From RGIG9041 sp045657265 (lineage in GTDB: Bacteria; Bacillota; Clostridia; Oscillospirales; QAKW01), in NCBI GenBank assembly GCA_045657265.1, contig JAZOSU010000010.1, positions 10,147 through 74,146 of the forward strand: a stretch of DNA of 64,000 bases, written 5' to 3'. Under the pieces are notes generated by a model. The model searched no databases. It was not told the origin of the DNA and saw only the letters and a list, made by a program, of their open reading frames with translations. Made by a program: the position numbers and the translations under genes. Positions 42,976 to 52,650 of this stretch are shown piece after piece (the first letter of the stretch is position 1; every line of letters starts with the position of its first letter).

Positions 42976-45393
42976 ATGGCACTGTGCGTAAAGGTAGTAA
43001 TTGATGATATAGTCAATAAAATTGACAAATTATATGATTACTATGTTCCACAGGAACTTGATGTTGATGTTCAGGTTGGAATAAGGGTAGTTGTTCCTTT
43101 TTCAAGATCAAATATGCGAAAAAATGCATTTGTTATTGAAATGTATTCTTCTGAGGAGATTTCGGGACTTAAGCCTGTGATTTCAATTGTTGATCAAAAA
43201 CCATTGATTAATGAATGTCAAATTAAAATATTAAAGCTACTCAAAAACAGATATTTTATCACTTATTATCGTGCGCTTAAATCAATAGTACCAAGAGGTA
43301 TAGATGTTGTATCAAAAGAAAAGTTTCTTTTAGATGATAGTGTTTGTGTTACCCATCCTGAATTTTATTCTTTTTTTAAAAAAACAAAGGGTGAGTTCAG
43401 TGTATCTGAGCTTGATTCGGAACAATTAAAAATTTTTAATAGTTTAACCGATGACGGTCGTATCAGTAAAGAAATAGTTACTAAACAAAAAATTTCGGAT
43501 AAAACAGAGAAAAAGTTAGTTGTTAATCTTTTACATGGTGAAATAGAAGATGTAATTTCAAAACTTGAAAAAAGATTTTCAAAACAACAGGATTTGTTGT
43601 CTGTTTTTCTTGACTATAAAGAACTTTCTTTGAAAGATGCTCTTTACTACAGCGGTTGCAGCGAAAGTACAGTGAATACTCTTGTGAAAAAAGGTATTAT
43701 TGAAATTGTCAACGAGAAGGTAAGTCGAAATCCGTATAAGGATATCGAAAAAAGATTTGATATTACTCAGATTAATCTTAGCAGTGAACAAACTGTTGTT
43801 TATGAAAACATCTGTAAACAACTTGATGAGTATAAAACACACTTGGTTCACGGTGTAACAGGTAGCGGAAAAACACTTTTGTACATTTCCATCCTTGATA
43901 AAATTATCAAGCAAGGTAAATCTGCGATTTTTATGGTTCCTGAAATTTCATTAACTCCGCAGATGCTTGAAAGATTTTACACTCGTTATGGAGAAATGGT
44001 TGCTGTAATTCACAGTGGTCTTACTCCAGGGGAGCGTACTGACGAATGGAAAAAAATTAAAGACAGTAAACAAAGTGTTGTTGTTGGAACACGAAGTGCT
44101 GTGTTTTCTCCGATAAATAATTTAGGTATTATTATCATTGACGAAGAACACGAATCGAGTTATAAATCCGAAAGTACACCTAAATATCACGCAAGAGATA
44201 TATCAAAATATATTTGTAAAATCAATAATATTCCTTTAATTCTTGGTTCTGCGACGCCTTCGATAGAAAGTTTCTATTATGCCCAAAAAGGAATATACAA
44301 CTATAATCTGCTAAGTAAACGTTTTAACAATAATCCTCTGCCAATGGCTGAGATTGTTGATATGAAAACATCTTTTACTGAATGTGAACAATCGTTTCTT
44401 AGTGATAGATTAGCTGAAGAAATAGAAATTAATTTAAAAAATAAAGAACAAACAATTTTGTTCCTTAACAGAAGAGGCGCTAACACTCTTGTGGGATGCA
44501 GAAGTTGTGGTTATGTTGAAAAATGTCCTAATTGCGGAATTGCTTTAACGTATCATTCTGCAAATGGCAGATGTATGTGCCATTATTGTGGCTACAACAT
44601 TAAAATGTTTGAAAAATGCCCGTCTTGTTCAAGTGAACATATAAAGCGTCTTGGAGTGGGTACACAGCTTGTTTGTTCTGAACTTAGTGAAAAGTTTCCT
44701 GATGCTAAGATATTAAGAATGGATTTCGATACCGTTGGATCATACGTTGAATACGGTACAAAATTAAGTTCTTTTAAAAACGGTGATTACGATATAATGC
44801 TCGGAACGCAGATGGTTGCAAAAGGGCTTGATTTTCCAAATGTAACTTTAGTTGGTGTTCTTAATGCTGATCTTTCTTTATACGTTGAAGATTTCAGAGC
44901 AAATGAAAGAACTTTTTCGCTTCTGACTCAGGTTTGCGGAAGATCAGGCAGAGCAGGCAAAGAAGGAAGAGCTTTGATTCAAACTTATTCTTCTGATTCT
45001 GAAATAATAAGATATGCCAAGGAACAGGATTACAACAGATATTTTGATTTTGAAATCACGTTCAGAAAAGCAATGAACTATCCGCCATTTTGCGATTTGG
45101 TCCAATTTACTGTTTCTTCTTTCAGCGAAAGTAAAGCGTATAAAGACGTTATGGAATTATATAAATATATAGATAACGAATGTAAAAATACTTATTCGGA
45201 TATTCCTGTTCGTCTTTTGCATCCTGTTGCTCCGAAAATTGCAAAATTTAATAAAAAATACAGATATAATCTTACGATTAAAACCAAAATTTCAAATAGG
45301 CTGTATGAATTTCTTAATGATATTTATGAACATTTTGATGTAAAAGATTTTTCTGATGTTTCTTTAAATATTAATCCAATGAACAATATATGA
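42976..45393 (+). CDS. priA: Primosomal protein N' (replication restart helicase PriA)
   Basis: PriA (805 residues) recognises stalled forks and reloads the replicative helicase. N-terminal 3'-OH-binding domain, then the helicase with Walker A GVTGSGKT, Walker B IIIDEEHESSYK and GTRSAVF, and an inserted zinc-binding region with eight cysteines (CRSCGYVEKCPNCG, CHYCGY, CPSCSS). Later motifs include GTQMVAKGLDFPNVTLVGV and VCGRSGRAGKEGRALIQT in short blocks. The ATG is one base after the rpoZ stop and no strong ribosome binding site is seen, so coupling is likely. Confidence 0.97.
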   Translation: MALCVKVVIDDIVNKIDKLYDYYVPQELDVDVQVGIRVVVPFSRSNMRKNAFVIEMYSSEEISGLKPVISIVDQKPLINECQIKILKLLKNRYFITYYRALKSIVPRGIDVVSKEKFLLDDSVCVTHPEFYSFFKKTKGEFSVSELDSEQLKIFNSLTDDGRISKEIVTKQKISDKTEKKLVVNLLHGEIEDVISKLEKRFSKQQDLLSVFLDYKELSLKDALYYSGCSESTVNTLVKKGIIEIVNEKVSRNPYKDIEKRFDITQINLSSEQTVVYENICKQLDEYKTHLVHGVTGSGKTLLYISILDKIIKQGKSAIFMVPEISLTPQMLERFYTRYGEMVAVIHSGLTPGERTDEWKKIKDSKQSVVVGTRSAVFSPINNLGIIIIDEEHESSYKSESTPKYHARDISKYICKINNIPLILGSATPSIESFYYAQKGIYNYNLLSKRFNNNPLPMAEIVDMKTSFTECEQSFLSDRLAEEIEINLKNKEQTILFLNRRGANTLVGCRSCGYVEKCPNCGIALTYHSANGRCMCHYCGYNIKMFEKCPSCSSEHIKRLGVGTQLVCSELSEKFPDAKILRMDFDTVGSYVEYGTKLSSFKNGDYDIMLGTQMVAKGLDFPNVTLVGVLNADLSLYVEDFRANERTFSLLTQVCGRSGRAGKEGRALIQTYSSDSEIIRYAKEQDYNRYFDFEITFRKAMNYPPFCDLVQFTVSSFSESKAYKDVMELYKYIDNECKNTYSDIPVRLLHPVAPKIAKFNKKYRYNLTIKTKISNRLYEFLNDIYEHFDVKDFSDVSLNINPMNNI

Positions 45394-45400
45394 GGTTAAA

Positions 45401-45862
45401 ATGGCAATAAGAGAAATTGTTAAAAATAATCTTGATTTTTTATCAAAAAAATCAAGACCTGTTGAAAAAATTGATGAAAGAATCATTCAACTTGTTGAAG
45501 ATATGAAAGATACACTTATAAAATCCGGCGGCGTTGGTCTTGCTGCACCGCAGGTTGGTGTACTTAAACGTATATTTATTGTTGATGTAGGTAATGACGA
45601 GCCTGAACTAATTGAATTTATTAATCCTAAAATTTTAAAACAAAAAGGTAAAAACGATAAATATATTGAAGGTTGTCTTTCTTTTCCCGGAAGAAGCTTT
45701 AAAATCACAAGACCGCACAAAGTTACTTTAGAGGCACAAAATATAAAAGGTGAGTGGTTTACTATGGAGGCGGAAGATTTTATTGCAAGAGCATTTATGC
45801 ATGAAAATGACCATCTTGATGGAATTACAATTCCACAAATCGGTAATGAGGTTTTTGAATAA
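45401..45862 (+). CDS. def: Peptide deformylase
   Basis: Def (153 residues) removes the N-formyl group from new proteins. The three family motifs are GVGLAAPQVG, EGCLSFPG (metal Cys) and HENDHLDGI (the HExxH metal site). The start has TGAGGT just upstream. Immediately followed by fmt with a one-base overlap, the usual def-fmt pair whose products act at opposite ends of the same formylation cycle. Confidence 0.98.
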   Translation: MAIREIVKNNLDFLSKKSRPVEKIDERIIQLVEDMKDTLIKSGGVGLAAPQVGVLKRIFIVDVGNDEPELIEFINPKILKQKGKNDKYIEGCLSFPGRSFKITRPHKVTLEAQNIKGEWFTMEAEDFIARAFMHENDHLDGITIPQIGNEVFE

Positions 45863-46809
45863 TGCAGATTAAAGACTTAAAAATTATTTTTATGGGAACA
45901 CCTGATTTTGCATTGCCGTCATTAAAGGTTTTATATGAAACTTGCAATGTTTCTGCTGTGTTTTGTCAGCCTGATAAAGTTAATTCAAGAGGCAATAAAG
46001 TAATTTATGGACCAGTAAAAGAGTTTGCGCTTGAGAATAATATTCCGGTCTATCAGCCCGAAACATTTAAAAACGAATCCTGCCTTGAGCTTTTAAAAGA
46101 ATTAGCTCCTGATATGATTGTTGTTGCGGCATATGGCAAAATATTACCGAAATACGTTCTTGATTATCCGAAATATGGCTGTATTAACATTCACGGTTCT
46201 ATTTTACCAAAATACAGAGGTGCATCACCAATACAGGCAGCTATTCTTAACGGTGATAAAGAAACCGGAATAACCATTATGAAAATTTCTGAAGGTCTTG
46301 ATTCCGGCGATATAATTTATGTTAAGAAAATTGATATAAAACAATACGAGACAACAGGTGAACTTTTTGACAGAATGAGCGTTCTCGGTTCTTGCTGTAT
46401 ATTGGAAGCTATTGAACTGATTATATCAGGCAAAGCAACATATACTAAACAAAACGATGCTGAAAGTTCTCACGTTTCAATGATTACCAAGGATAAAGGA
46501 AATCTTGATTTTACTAAATCTGCCAAAGAAACGCTTTATCTTATACACGGACTTAATCCTTGGCCCTCTGCTTTTGTAAATACAGTATATGGACCGCTTA
46601 AGATTCATCGTGCCATAGAAGGCGGAAATACAAACGAAAAGCCAGGTGTGGTTATAAGCATTTCTAAAACGGGTATAGAAGTTGCCTGTGCAGACGGCAA
46701 GAGTGTAATTATAACAGAACTTCAAAAACCGGGTAAAAAGAAAACAGATGCGTTTTCTTTCTCGCTTGGTACAAAAATTGATGCGGGAACTCTTTTGTCT
46801 GATATTTAG
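45862..46809 (+). CDS. fmt: Methionyl-tRNA formyltransferase
   Basis: Fmt (315 residues) formylates initiator Met-tRNA. Motifs: IIFMGTPDFALPSL near the start, INIHGSILPKYRGASPIQ with catalytic Asn-His, LDSGDII with the catalytic Asp, and the C-terminal domain HGLNPWPSAFVN that holds the tRNA. Overlaps def by one base. The second formyltransferase at 37942 lacks the full C-terminal domain, so this is the translation enzyme. Confidence 0.98.
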   Translation: MQIKDLKIIFMGTPDFALPSLKVLYETCNVSAVFCQPDKVNSRGNKVIYGPVKEFALENNIPVYQPETFKNESCLELLKELAPDMIVVAAYGKILPKYVLDYPKYGCINIHGSILPKYRGASPIQAAILNGDKETGITIMKISEGLDSGDIIYVKKIDIKQYETTGELFDRMSVLGSCCILEAIELIISGKATYTKQNDAESSHVSMITKDKGNLDFTKSAKETLYLIHGLNPWPSAFVNTVYGPLKIHRAIEGGNTNEKPGVVISISKTGIEVACADGKSVIITELQKPGKKKTDAFSFSLGTKIDAGTLLSDI

Positions 46810-46817
46810 GAGAAAAT

Positions 46818-47498
46818 ATGTTTTATTATGATTATCAATCACTTGTAATTTTGTTTCCTTTAATGATTTTTTCTTTTATCATTCAAGGAATTATGAACTC
46901 AACTTATACCAAATATTCTAAAATTAACAATTCAAAAAACATTACAGGCGCACAAATTTCAAGAATGATACTTGAATCTGCAGGGATAAACAATGTTTCT
47001 GTTGAACTTGTAAGCGGAAGACTCAGCGACCATTTTGATCCCACTAAAAACGTTATACGTTTGTCTAACGATGTTTATAACGGCACTTCTGTATCAGCGA
47101 TTGGTGTTGCGGCACACGAAACAGGCCACGCTTTGCAATACGCTAACGGCTATGTTCCTATGAAAATTCGTTCCGCTGTTGTAGGTATTACAAATTTTAG
47201 TTCAAAACTTTTATATATTCTTATGATTTTGAGTATAATCATTGCAGTGCCTGTGATTTGCGATATAGCGGTGCTTTGTTTTGCTGTTCTTTTCTTTTTT
47301 CAACTTATTACTTTGCCTGTTGAATTTAATGCAAGTACCAAAGCAATAACTCAGATTACAAAATTCGGATATACAGATAAAGACCTTTCGGGTGTTAAAA
47401 AAGTATTATTTGCCGCTGCTATGACCTATTTTGCGGCAATGCTTTATTCTTTAGGACAGTTAATTACATTCTTTATGAGGACACGAAACAGAAGATGA
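46818..47498 (+). CDS. yugP: YugP-like zinc metallopeptidase, membrane-anchored
   Basis: A 226-residue protein of the neutral zinc metallopeptidase 2 (YugP) family. The zinc motif AAHETGHALQYANGY includes HExxH at about 97-101. Membrane segments lie at about 8-26, 120-145, 149-170 and near 195-218. Substrate is unknown in the family. It is preceded by AGGAG and overlaps rsmB by 4 bases; the gene sits between fmt and rsmB in many Clostridia. Confidence 0.88.
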   Translation: MFYYDYQSLVILFPLMIFSFIIQGIMNSTYTKYSKINNSKNITGAQISRMILESAGINNVSVELVSGRLSDHFDPTKNVIRLSNDVYNGTSVSAIGVAAHETGHALQYANGYVPMKIRSAVVGITNFSSKLLYILMILSIIIAVPVICDIAVLCFAVLFFFQLITLPVEFNASTKAITQITKFGYTDKDLSGVKKVLFAAAMTYFAAMLYSLGQLITFFMRTRNRR

Positions 47499-48799
47499 AG
47501 ATTGATGCAAGAAAATCAGTTCTTGATGCTTTAATTGAATACGAAAGAAACAGTACGTTTACAAATCTTGCACTCAAAAAATATTTGCGTGATGTCTTTG
47601 ATGAACGTGATAAAAAGTTTATATCAGCTTTGTTTTACGGTGTTGTAGAAACAAAACTTTTACTTGATTACTATATATCTAAAGTATCAAGTGTTAAGCT
47701 TAAAAAAATAAATTTGGTTGTACTGAATATTTTGCGTATGGGGTTATATCAGATAATGTTTTTATCTGTGCCGAAAAGTGCAGCTTGCAATACGTCAGTT
47801 GAACTTGCTAAAAACAACGGACAGTATAAAAGTTCTGGTTTTGTTAATGCAATTCTCAGAAAATTAGCTGATAATTACGATAATATAAGTTTGCCAAATG
47901 AAAACACAAAAGAATATCTGTCTGTTAAATATTCTATTTCTGAAAAAAATCTTAATGTTTTGATTGACACTTTTGGTAAACAAGGCTTTATTGATTTCAT
48001 GGAATCTGGCAAAGATATTCAGGATTCTGTTTACGCTGCAGTTAATCTTAAGAGAACAACAGCTGATGATTTGATTAAAAACTTTGAAAAAGAAAAAATA
48101 TCAGCCTCTAAAACTAATTTAGAAGGTTTGATTAAAATCAATAGTTCAATTAATGTTGAAAATTCCGACTCATATAAACAAGGATTGTTTCACGTCATTG
48201 GTTTTCCATCTTTTATAACTGCAATGAATGCAAAGCTCAATGATGGTGATATTGCTTTTGATATGTGTTCTGCTCCAGGTGGAAAAACTTTTGTTATGTC
48301 GTATAATTGTGATGATTCTTCAAAAATTTTCGCTTTTGATTTACACGAACATAAAATAAACAATATGATTGATAGTTGTAAAAGACTTGGCATAAAAAAT
48401 GTTTTTCCGAAAACTATGGATTCATCAGTTTTAAATAGCGAACTTTCTGAAAAAGCAGATGTGATTTTATGTGATGTTCCTTGCAGTGGTCTTGGCATGA
48501 TATTTAAAAAACCAGATATTAAATATAAAGAAGTTGATTTCGATTCGTTAACATCTGTTCAATATAAGATTCTCTCAAATGCTTCTGTATATTTAAAAAA
48601 AGGCGGAAGATTAATTTATTCAACTTGTACTGTAAATAAAAATGAAAACAATGTTATTATAAATAAATTCCTTGAAAATAATAGAGATTTTTCTTTGGCT
48701 GATAGTGAAATTTATAATAATTTTTCTGGCGAGGCTCTATTTATGCCAAATCAGGATTTCAGTGATGGATTCTTTGTCGCTGTACTTTATAAAAATTAA
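47495..48799 (+). CDS. rsmB: 16S rRNA (cytosine-967-C5)-methyltransferase RsmB
   Basis: RsmB (434 residues) has an N-terminal NusB-like RNA-binding domain (about 1-135) and a SAM-dependent methyltransferase domain. SAM motif: FDMCSAPGGKT; catalytic cysteines in CDVPCSGLGM and STCTVNKNEN. It methylates C967 of 16S rRNA. Start overlaps yugP by 4 bases. Upstream of rlmN as in the fmt-rsmB-rlmN-stp-prkC order. Confidence 0.95.
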   Translation: MKIDARKSVLDALIEYERNSTFTNLALKKYLRDVFDERDKKFISALFYGVVETKLLLDYYISKVSSVKLKKINLVVLNILRMGLYQIMFLSVPKSAACNTSVELAKNNGQYKSSGFVNAILRKLADNYDNISLPNENTKEYLSVKYSISEKNLNVLIDTFGKQGFIDFMESGKDIQDSVYAAVNLKRTTADDLIKNFEKEKISASKTNLEGLIKINSSINVENSDSYKQGLFHVIGFPSFITAMNAKLNDGDIAFDMCSAPGGKTFVMSYNCDDSSKIFAFDLHEHKINNMIDSCKRLGIKNVFPKTMDSSVLNSELSEKADVILCDVPCSGLGMIFKKPDIKYKEVDFDSLTSVQYKILSNASVYLKKGGRLIYSTCTVNKNENNVIINKFLENNRDFSLADSEIYNNFSGEALFMPNQDFSDGFFVAVLYKN

Positions 48800-48804
48800 C
48801 TGAG

Positions 48805-49851
48805 GTGTTTAAAATCAAACCGGATATTCGTTCATTTACATATTCTGAACTTGAAAATTTTATAATTAATCTTAATTTACCAAAATTTAGGTGTAAACAA
48901 ATTTTCAAATGGCTCCATACAGGTGTTGAAAGCTTAGACGAGATGACAAATCTTTCTAAAGATCTCAGATTAAAACTTTCTGAGGTTTCTGATATTTATC
49001 CTGTTAAAGTTTATAAGAAATTTGTTTCAAAACTTGATGGTACCGTAAAGTTTTTATATGAACTTTACGATGGAAACTATATTGAAACTGTTGTTATGAA
49101 ATATAATCACGGTTATTCAATTTGTGTTTCAAGTCAGGTTGGCTGCCGAATGGGTTGCGAATTTTGTCAATCTACTAAATCGGGTCTGATTCGCTCATTA
49201 TATCCCGGTGAAATTTTAGGACAGATTTTTACTGCTCAAAAAGAACTTGGGATAAGAATTTCAAATATCGTTATGATGGGAATCGGTGAACCACTCGATA
49301 ACTATGATAATGTTGTTAAATTTCTGGAACTCGTTAATCATCCGGAAGGAATTAATATTGGCTATAGACATATATCACTTTCAACTTGTGGTTTGTGCGA
49401 AAAAATAATAAAACTCGCAGATTTGAATTTACCGATTACGCTTTCAATTTCTCTTCATTCAGCTTTTGATGAGAAACGTACTAAGATGATGCCAATTAAT
49501 AAGAAATACAATATAAGCCAACTTTTAGATGCTTGTAAAAGTTATCAAAGTAAGACGGGTCGACGTATTTCTTTTGAATATGCTTTGATTTCAGGTGTTA
49601 ATGATACTGCTGAAGATGCAGAGATGTTAGTTAAAAATTTAAATGGAATTATGCATCATATTAATATTATTCCTGTTAACAAAATTGAAAATGGTGTATA
49701 TTGTCCTCCTGATATTAAAGCTGTTGATAAATTTTGTAAGAAATTAAACACTCTTGGTTCTAATTCAACTGTAAGACGAACTTTAGGTTCGGATATTTCT
49801 GCTTCATGTGGGCAGCTAAGAAGTAAATATGATAAAGAAAGAGGTGAGTGA
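48805..49851 (+). CDS. rlmN: 23S rRNA/tRNA adenine-C2 methyltransferase RlmN
   Basis: A radical SAM methyltransferase (345-348 residues) that makes m2A2503 in 23S rRNA and m2A37 in tRNA. The radical SAM motif CRMGCEFC, MMGIGEPLDNYDNV and the catalytic cysteine near LRSKYDKE (SASCGQLR) are present. Start is uncertain: GTG 48805 is the only conventional start, but it lies within the sole ribosome binding site GAGGTG (48802-48807). The in-frame ATC at 48814 stands six bases behind that site and would give an N-terminus M-K-P-D-I-R-S, close to family members. I list the conventional GTG. The end overlaps the long reading of stp. Confidence 0.93.
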   Translation: MFKIKPDIRSFTYSELENFIINLNLPKFRCKQIFKWLHTGVESLDEMTNLSKDLRLKLSEVSDIYPVKVYKKFVSKLDGTVKFLYELYDGNYIETVVMKYNHGYSICVSSQVGCRMGCEFCQSTKSGLIRSLYPGEILGQIFTAQKELGIRISNIVMMGIGEPLDNYDNVVKFLELVNHPEGINIGYRHISLSTCGLCEKIIKLADLNLPITLSISLHSAFDEKRTKMMPINKKYNISQLLDACKSYQSKTGRRISFEYALISGVNDTAEDAEMLVKNLNGIMHHINIIPVNKIENGVYCPPDIKAVDKFCKKLNTLGSNSTVRRTLGSDISASCGQLRSKYDKERGE

Positions 49852-49853
49852 GC

Positions 49854-50582
49854 TTGGTAATTTATGGTACCAGCAATGTTGGTAAAATTCGAAAAGATAA
49901 TCAGGATTCTTATCTGTTTGATACTTTTGATACAAACTGCGGTTTTGCTGTGGTTTGTGATGGTATGGGAGGTGCAAGCGGAGGAAAAACAGCAAGTCTG
50001 ACAGCTGTCAATATTTTTGCTTCTAATCTTGCTAATCTTTCAGAAGATTGCTCAGGCGATGATGTTTATGAAATATTAAATAAAGCTATAGATAAAGCTA
50101 ATTTTGATATATATTCCAAAGCTATTAAGGATGATTCACTGCACGGGATGGGTACTACTCTTGTTTCTACAGTGATTGTAAACGATTCAGCTTATTTTAC
50201 TAATATCGGAGATAGTAGGGCATATTTATTGCGTGATGGTAAACTAAAAAGAATAACGCGCGATCATTCTGCAGTGCAGGAACTTGTTGATCAGGGTCTT
50301 TTGACAGAACATCAAGCTCGTAATCATCCTAATAAAAATATTATTACTCGAGCTCTTGGCGTTGATAAAGTGATCAAATATGATTTTTTTGTCGAAAAAC
50401 TTGAAAAAGATGATATTATAATAATGTGTACAGATGGAGTTACAAATCATGTAGACGATTTGGAAATTCCTTTTGAAATAATCAAACAACAAAATTTAGA
50501 AACAGTTCCTCAGAAGCTGGTTGAACTTGCTAACCAAAGAGGCGGTTCAGATAATTCTACTGTTGTAATAATCAAAATTTAG
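49854..50582 (+). CDS. stp: PP2C-type serine/threonine phosphatase
   Basis: A 242-residue PP2C phosphatase (PrpC/Stp), the antagonist of the PrkC kinase encoded next. Metal-binding motifs: RKDNQDSYLF, VVCDGMGGASGG, GMGTTLVS, NIGDSRAYLL, TRDHSAVQELVDQG, MCTDGVTNHV and GGSDNSTVV. I place the start at TTG 49854, six bases after GAGGTGA; GTG at 49848 immediately abuts that site. Directly followed by prkC after a GGAGG site. Confidence 0.96.
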   Translation: MVIYGTSNVGKIRKDNQDSYLFDTFDTNCGFAVVCDGMGGASGGKTASLTAVNIFASNLANLSEDCSGDDVYEILNKAIDKANFDIYSKAIKDDSLHGMGTTLVSTVIVNDSAYFTNIGDSRAYLLRDGKLKRITRDHSAVQELVDQGLLTEHQARNHPNKNIITRALGVDKVIKYDFFVEKLEKDDIIIMCTDGVTNHVDDLEIPFEIIKQQNLETVPQKLVELANQRGGSDNSTVVIIKI

Positions 50583-50595
50583 GAGGTTAAATCAA

Positions 50596-52650
50596 GTGGA
50601 TAAATTTATCGGTAAAACATTAAATGACAGATATATATTAACAGAGATAATCGGTATTGGCGGAATGGCAGTTGTTTATAAAGCTTTTGATAGAGTTGTA
50701 AACAGAGTTGTAGCTGTAAAAATTCTTAAAGAAGAGTTTATGTCAGATGCTCAGTTCAGACGTAGATTCACTAACGAATCAAAAGCAATCACTATGCTTT
50801 CTCAAAATAATATTGTTGACGTTTATGATGTATGTCTTGAAGGGGATATGATGTATATCGTTATGGAATACATAGACGGTATTACACTTAAAGAATATCT
50901 CGATAAAGTAAAAGTACTTGATTGGAAAGAAGCTGCTTTTTATATTAAGCAGATTTTAAAAGCTATGTCTCACGCTCATGAACGCGGCATTGTTCACAGA
51001 GATTTAAAACCTCATAATATTATGCTTCTTCGTGATGGCACAATTAAAGTGACTGATTTCGGTATTGCAAAGCTATCGAAATTTGATACTCAGACAATTA
51101 CAGACAAAGCCATTGGTTCTGTTCATTATATTAGTCCTGAACAGGCAAGTGGTGACAGAACAGATGAAAAGACAGATATTTATTCTGTTGGTGTAATGTT
51201 CTATGAAATGATCACGGGAACTTTGCCTTTCATAGCTGACAGCCCTGTTTCAGTTGCTTTGATGCAAGTTCAGGCTCAACCTAAACTTCCGAGAGAAATT
51301 AATCCCGAAATTCCTGCCGGTATCGAAGAGATCACAATTAAAGCCATGATGAAAAATCCCGAAATGCGTTATTCGTCTGCTCTTTTGATGTTTAATGACA
51401 TTTTGGCTGTTGAAGAAAATCCGGAAATGGTATTTGGTTATCTTGATTTTTCTGAAGAAATTGTTGATTTACCTGAAGAAAAATACTCTGACTACAATAT
51501 TAATGAAAATACTGTTGAAGATGAAACGGCAACTGAATTTGAAGAGGATTCAGAAGAGGCAGAAGAATCAAAATTTAAAGCTTTCTGGATTCCTATTATC
51601 AGTGGTATTGGAACCGCTATATTAGTCGTTGCTTTGGTTGCTGCCGGAATTATATATTTCCCTGAACTTAAAAATTCTGTTGCTTCAACAACAGGTACAG
51701 TTGAAATGGTTACTGTACAGAATTATGTAGGTCAGGATTACGACGCTATTTTTAAAGAAAATGCTACAGGCCTTAAATTTGAAAAAGTAAATATTCTTAG
51801 TGAACAACCTAAAGGTCAGATTTTGTCACAAGAACCTGCAGCAAATACTGAAGTAGAAAAAGGTTCAACAATCACTTTCCAGGTAAGTACAGGCGTTGAA
51901 ACAGTTCAGATTCCAGATGTCACAAACAAACACTATCAGGTAGCAATGGATGAACTTTTTGATTTAGGTATACTTTATAAAACAGCGTTTATTTCACACG
52001 ATACAATTAAAGAAAACTATGTTGTAAAAACTGACCCTGCAGCATTCACAGAAATTCAGTCAGATTCAACAATTACAATTTATATTAGCTCAGGTCCCGA
52101 TATTGTTACTGTCGAAGTACCTGATCTTATAAAGAGAAACGTTGATGACGCTGTTGAAAAGCTGTCTGCAGTTAATCTTAAAGCTGATAAACTTTATGAA
52201 TATGATGAAACAGTTCCTGTAGATTGCATTATCAGTCAGAATAAAGAAGCAGGAGCAATTGTTGAAGAAGGAACAACAATTGAAATTACAATAAGTCTCG
52301 GACCAAAACCTGAGGACGAGAAGAACCCTGAAGACGAGAAAAATCCTGAGGATGAAAAGAATCCTGAGGGTGAAAAGAACCCCGAAGACGAGAAAAATCC
52401 TGAGGGTGAAAAGAACCCCGAAGACGAGAAAAATCCTGAGGATGAAAAGAATCCTGAGGGTGAAAAGAACCCCGAAGACGAGAAGAATCCTGAGGATGAA
52501 AAAAATCCTGAAACAGATGCCCCCACTGATGGTGAGGTTGAAAATCCGGACGATAATTCAAACGAGGGAAATGAATCGACAGATGAAAATTCCAATGGTG
52601 AATCAGATGCTGAAAAGCCTTCTGATACCACAACAGCAGAGAATAATTAA
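50596..52650 (+). CDS. prkC: PASTA-domain serine/threonine protein kinase PrkC with repeat tail
   Basis: A 684-residue membrane kinase that senses cell-wall fragments. The kinase domain (about 13-275) has the Gly loop IGIGGMAVVYKA, Lys42, HRDLKPHN (134-141), DFG (154-156) and GSVHYISPEQ. An acidic juxtamembrane stretch (about 290-325) is followed by one membrane segment (329-355). Outside are three PASTA repeats (about 372-570), then a tail unlike the family: 11 tandem PEDEKN/PEGEKN hexapeptides (residues 572-637) and a Ser/Asp/Glu-rich end. Start is GTG 50596 behind AGGAGG. The usual next genes rsgA and rpe are absent; nusB follows. Confidence 0.95.
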   Translation: MDKFIGKTLNDRYILTEIIGIGGMAVVYKAFDRVVNRVVAVKILKEEFMSDAQFRRRFTNESKAITMLSQNNIVDVYDVCLEGDMMYIVMEYIDGITLKEYLDKVKVLDWKEAAFYIKQILKAMSHAHERGIVHRDLKPHNIMLLRDGTIKVTDFGIAKLSKFDTQTITDKAIGSVHYISPEQASGDRTDEKTDIYSVGVMFYEMITGTLPFIADSPVSVALMQVQAQPKLPREINPEIPAGIEEITIKAMMKNPEMRYSSALLMFNDILAVEENPEMVFGYLDFSEEIVDLPEEKYSDYNINENTVEDETATEFEEDSEEAEESKFKAFWIPIISGIGTAILVVALVAAGIIYFPELKNSVASTTGTVEMVTVQNYVGQDYDAIFKENATGLKFEKVNILSEQPKGQILSQEPAANTEVEKGSTITFQVSTGVETVQIPDVTNKHYQVAMDELFDLGILYKTAFISHDTIKENYVVKTDPAAFTEIQSDSTITIYISSGPDIVTVEVPDLIKRNVDDAVEKLSAVNLKADKLYEYDETVPVDCIISQNKEAGAIVEEGTTIEITISLGPKPEDEKNPEDEKNPEDEKNPEGEKNPEDEKNPEGEKNPEDEKNPEDEKNPEGEKNPEDEKNPEDEKNPETDAPTDGEVENPDDNSNEGNESTDENSNGESDAEKPSDTTTAENN
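52309..52506 (+). repeat. 18-bp tandem repeats in the prkC tail
   Basis: Eleven copies of an 18-base unit coding for PEDEKN or PEGEKN lie in phase with the prkC frame. Several units are identical in DNA as well as protein, and the Gly variants recur in the pattern D-D-D-G-D-G-D-D-G-D-D, which suggests duplication of blocks larger than one unit. Such a run can change length by slippage without shifting frame. Confidence 0.95.

Noticed and set aside
52309..52506. Direct repeats that could suggest a CRISPR array
   Set aside because: The units are contiguous without spacers, in phase with the prkC frame, and code for a regular hexapeptide.
52236..52631. A 131-codon open frame on the minus strand rich in Ser, Gly and Phe
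   Set aside because: It is the antisense image of the prkC repeat region; the repeat has no stop in that frame by its composition. No ribosome binding site or promoter.
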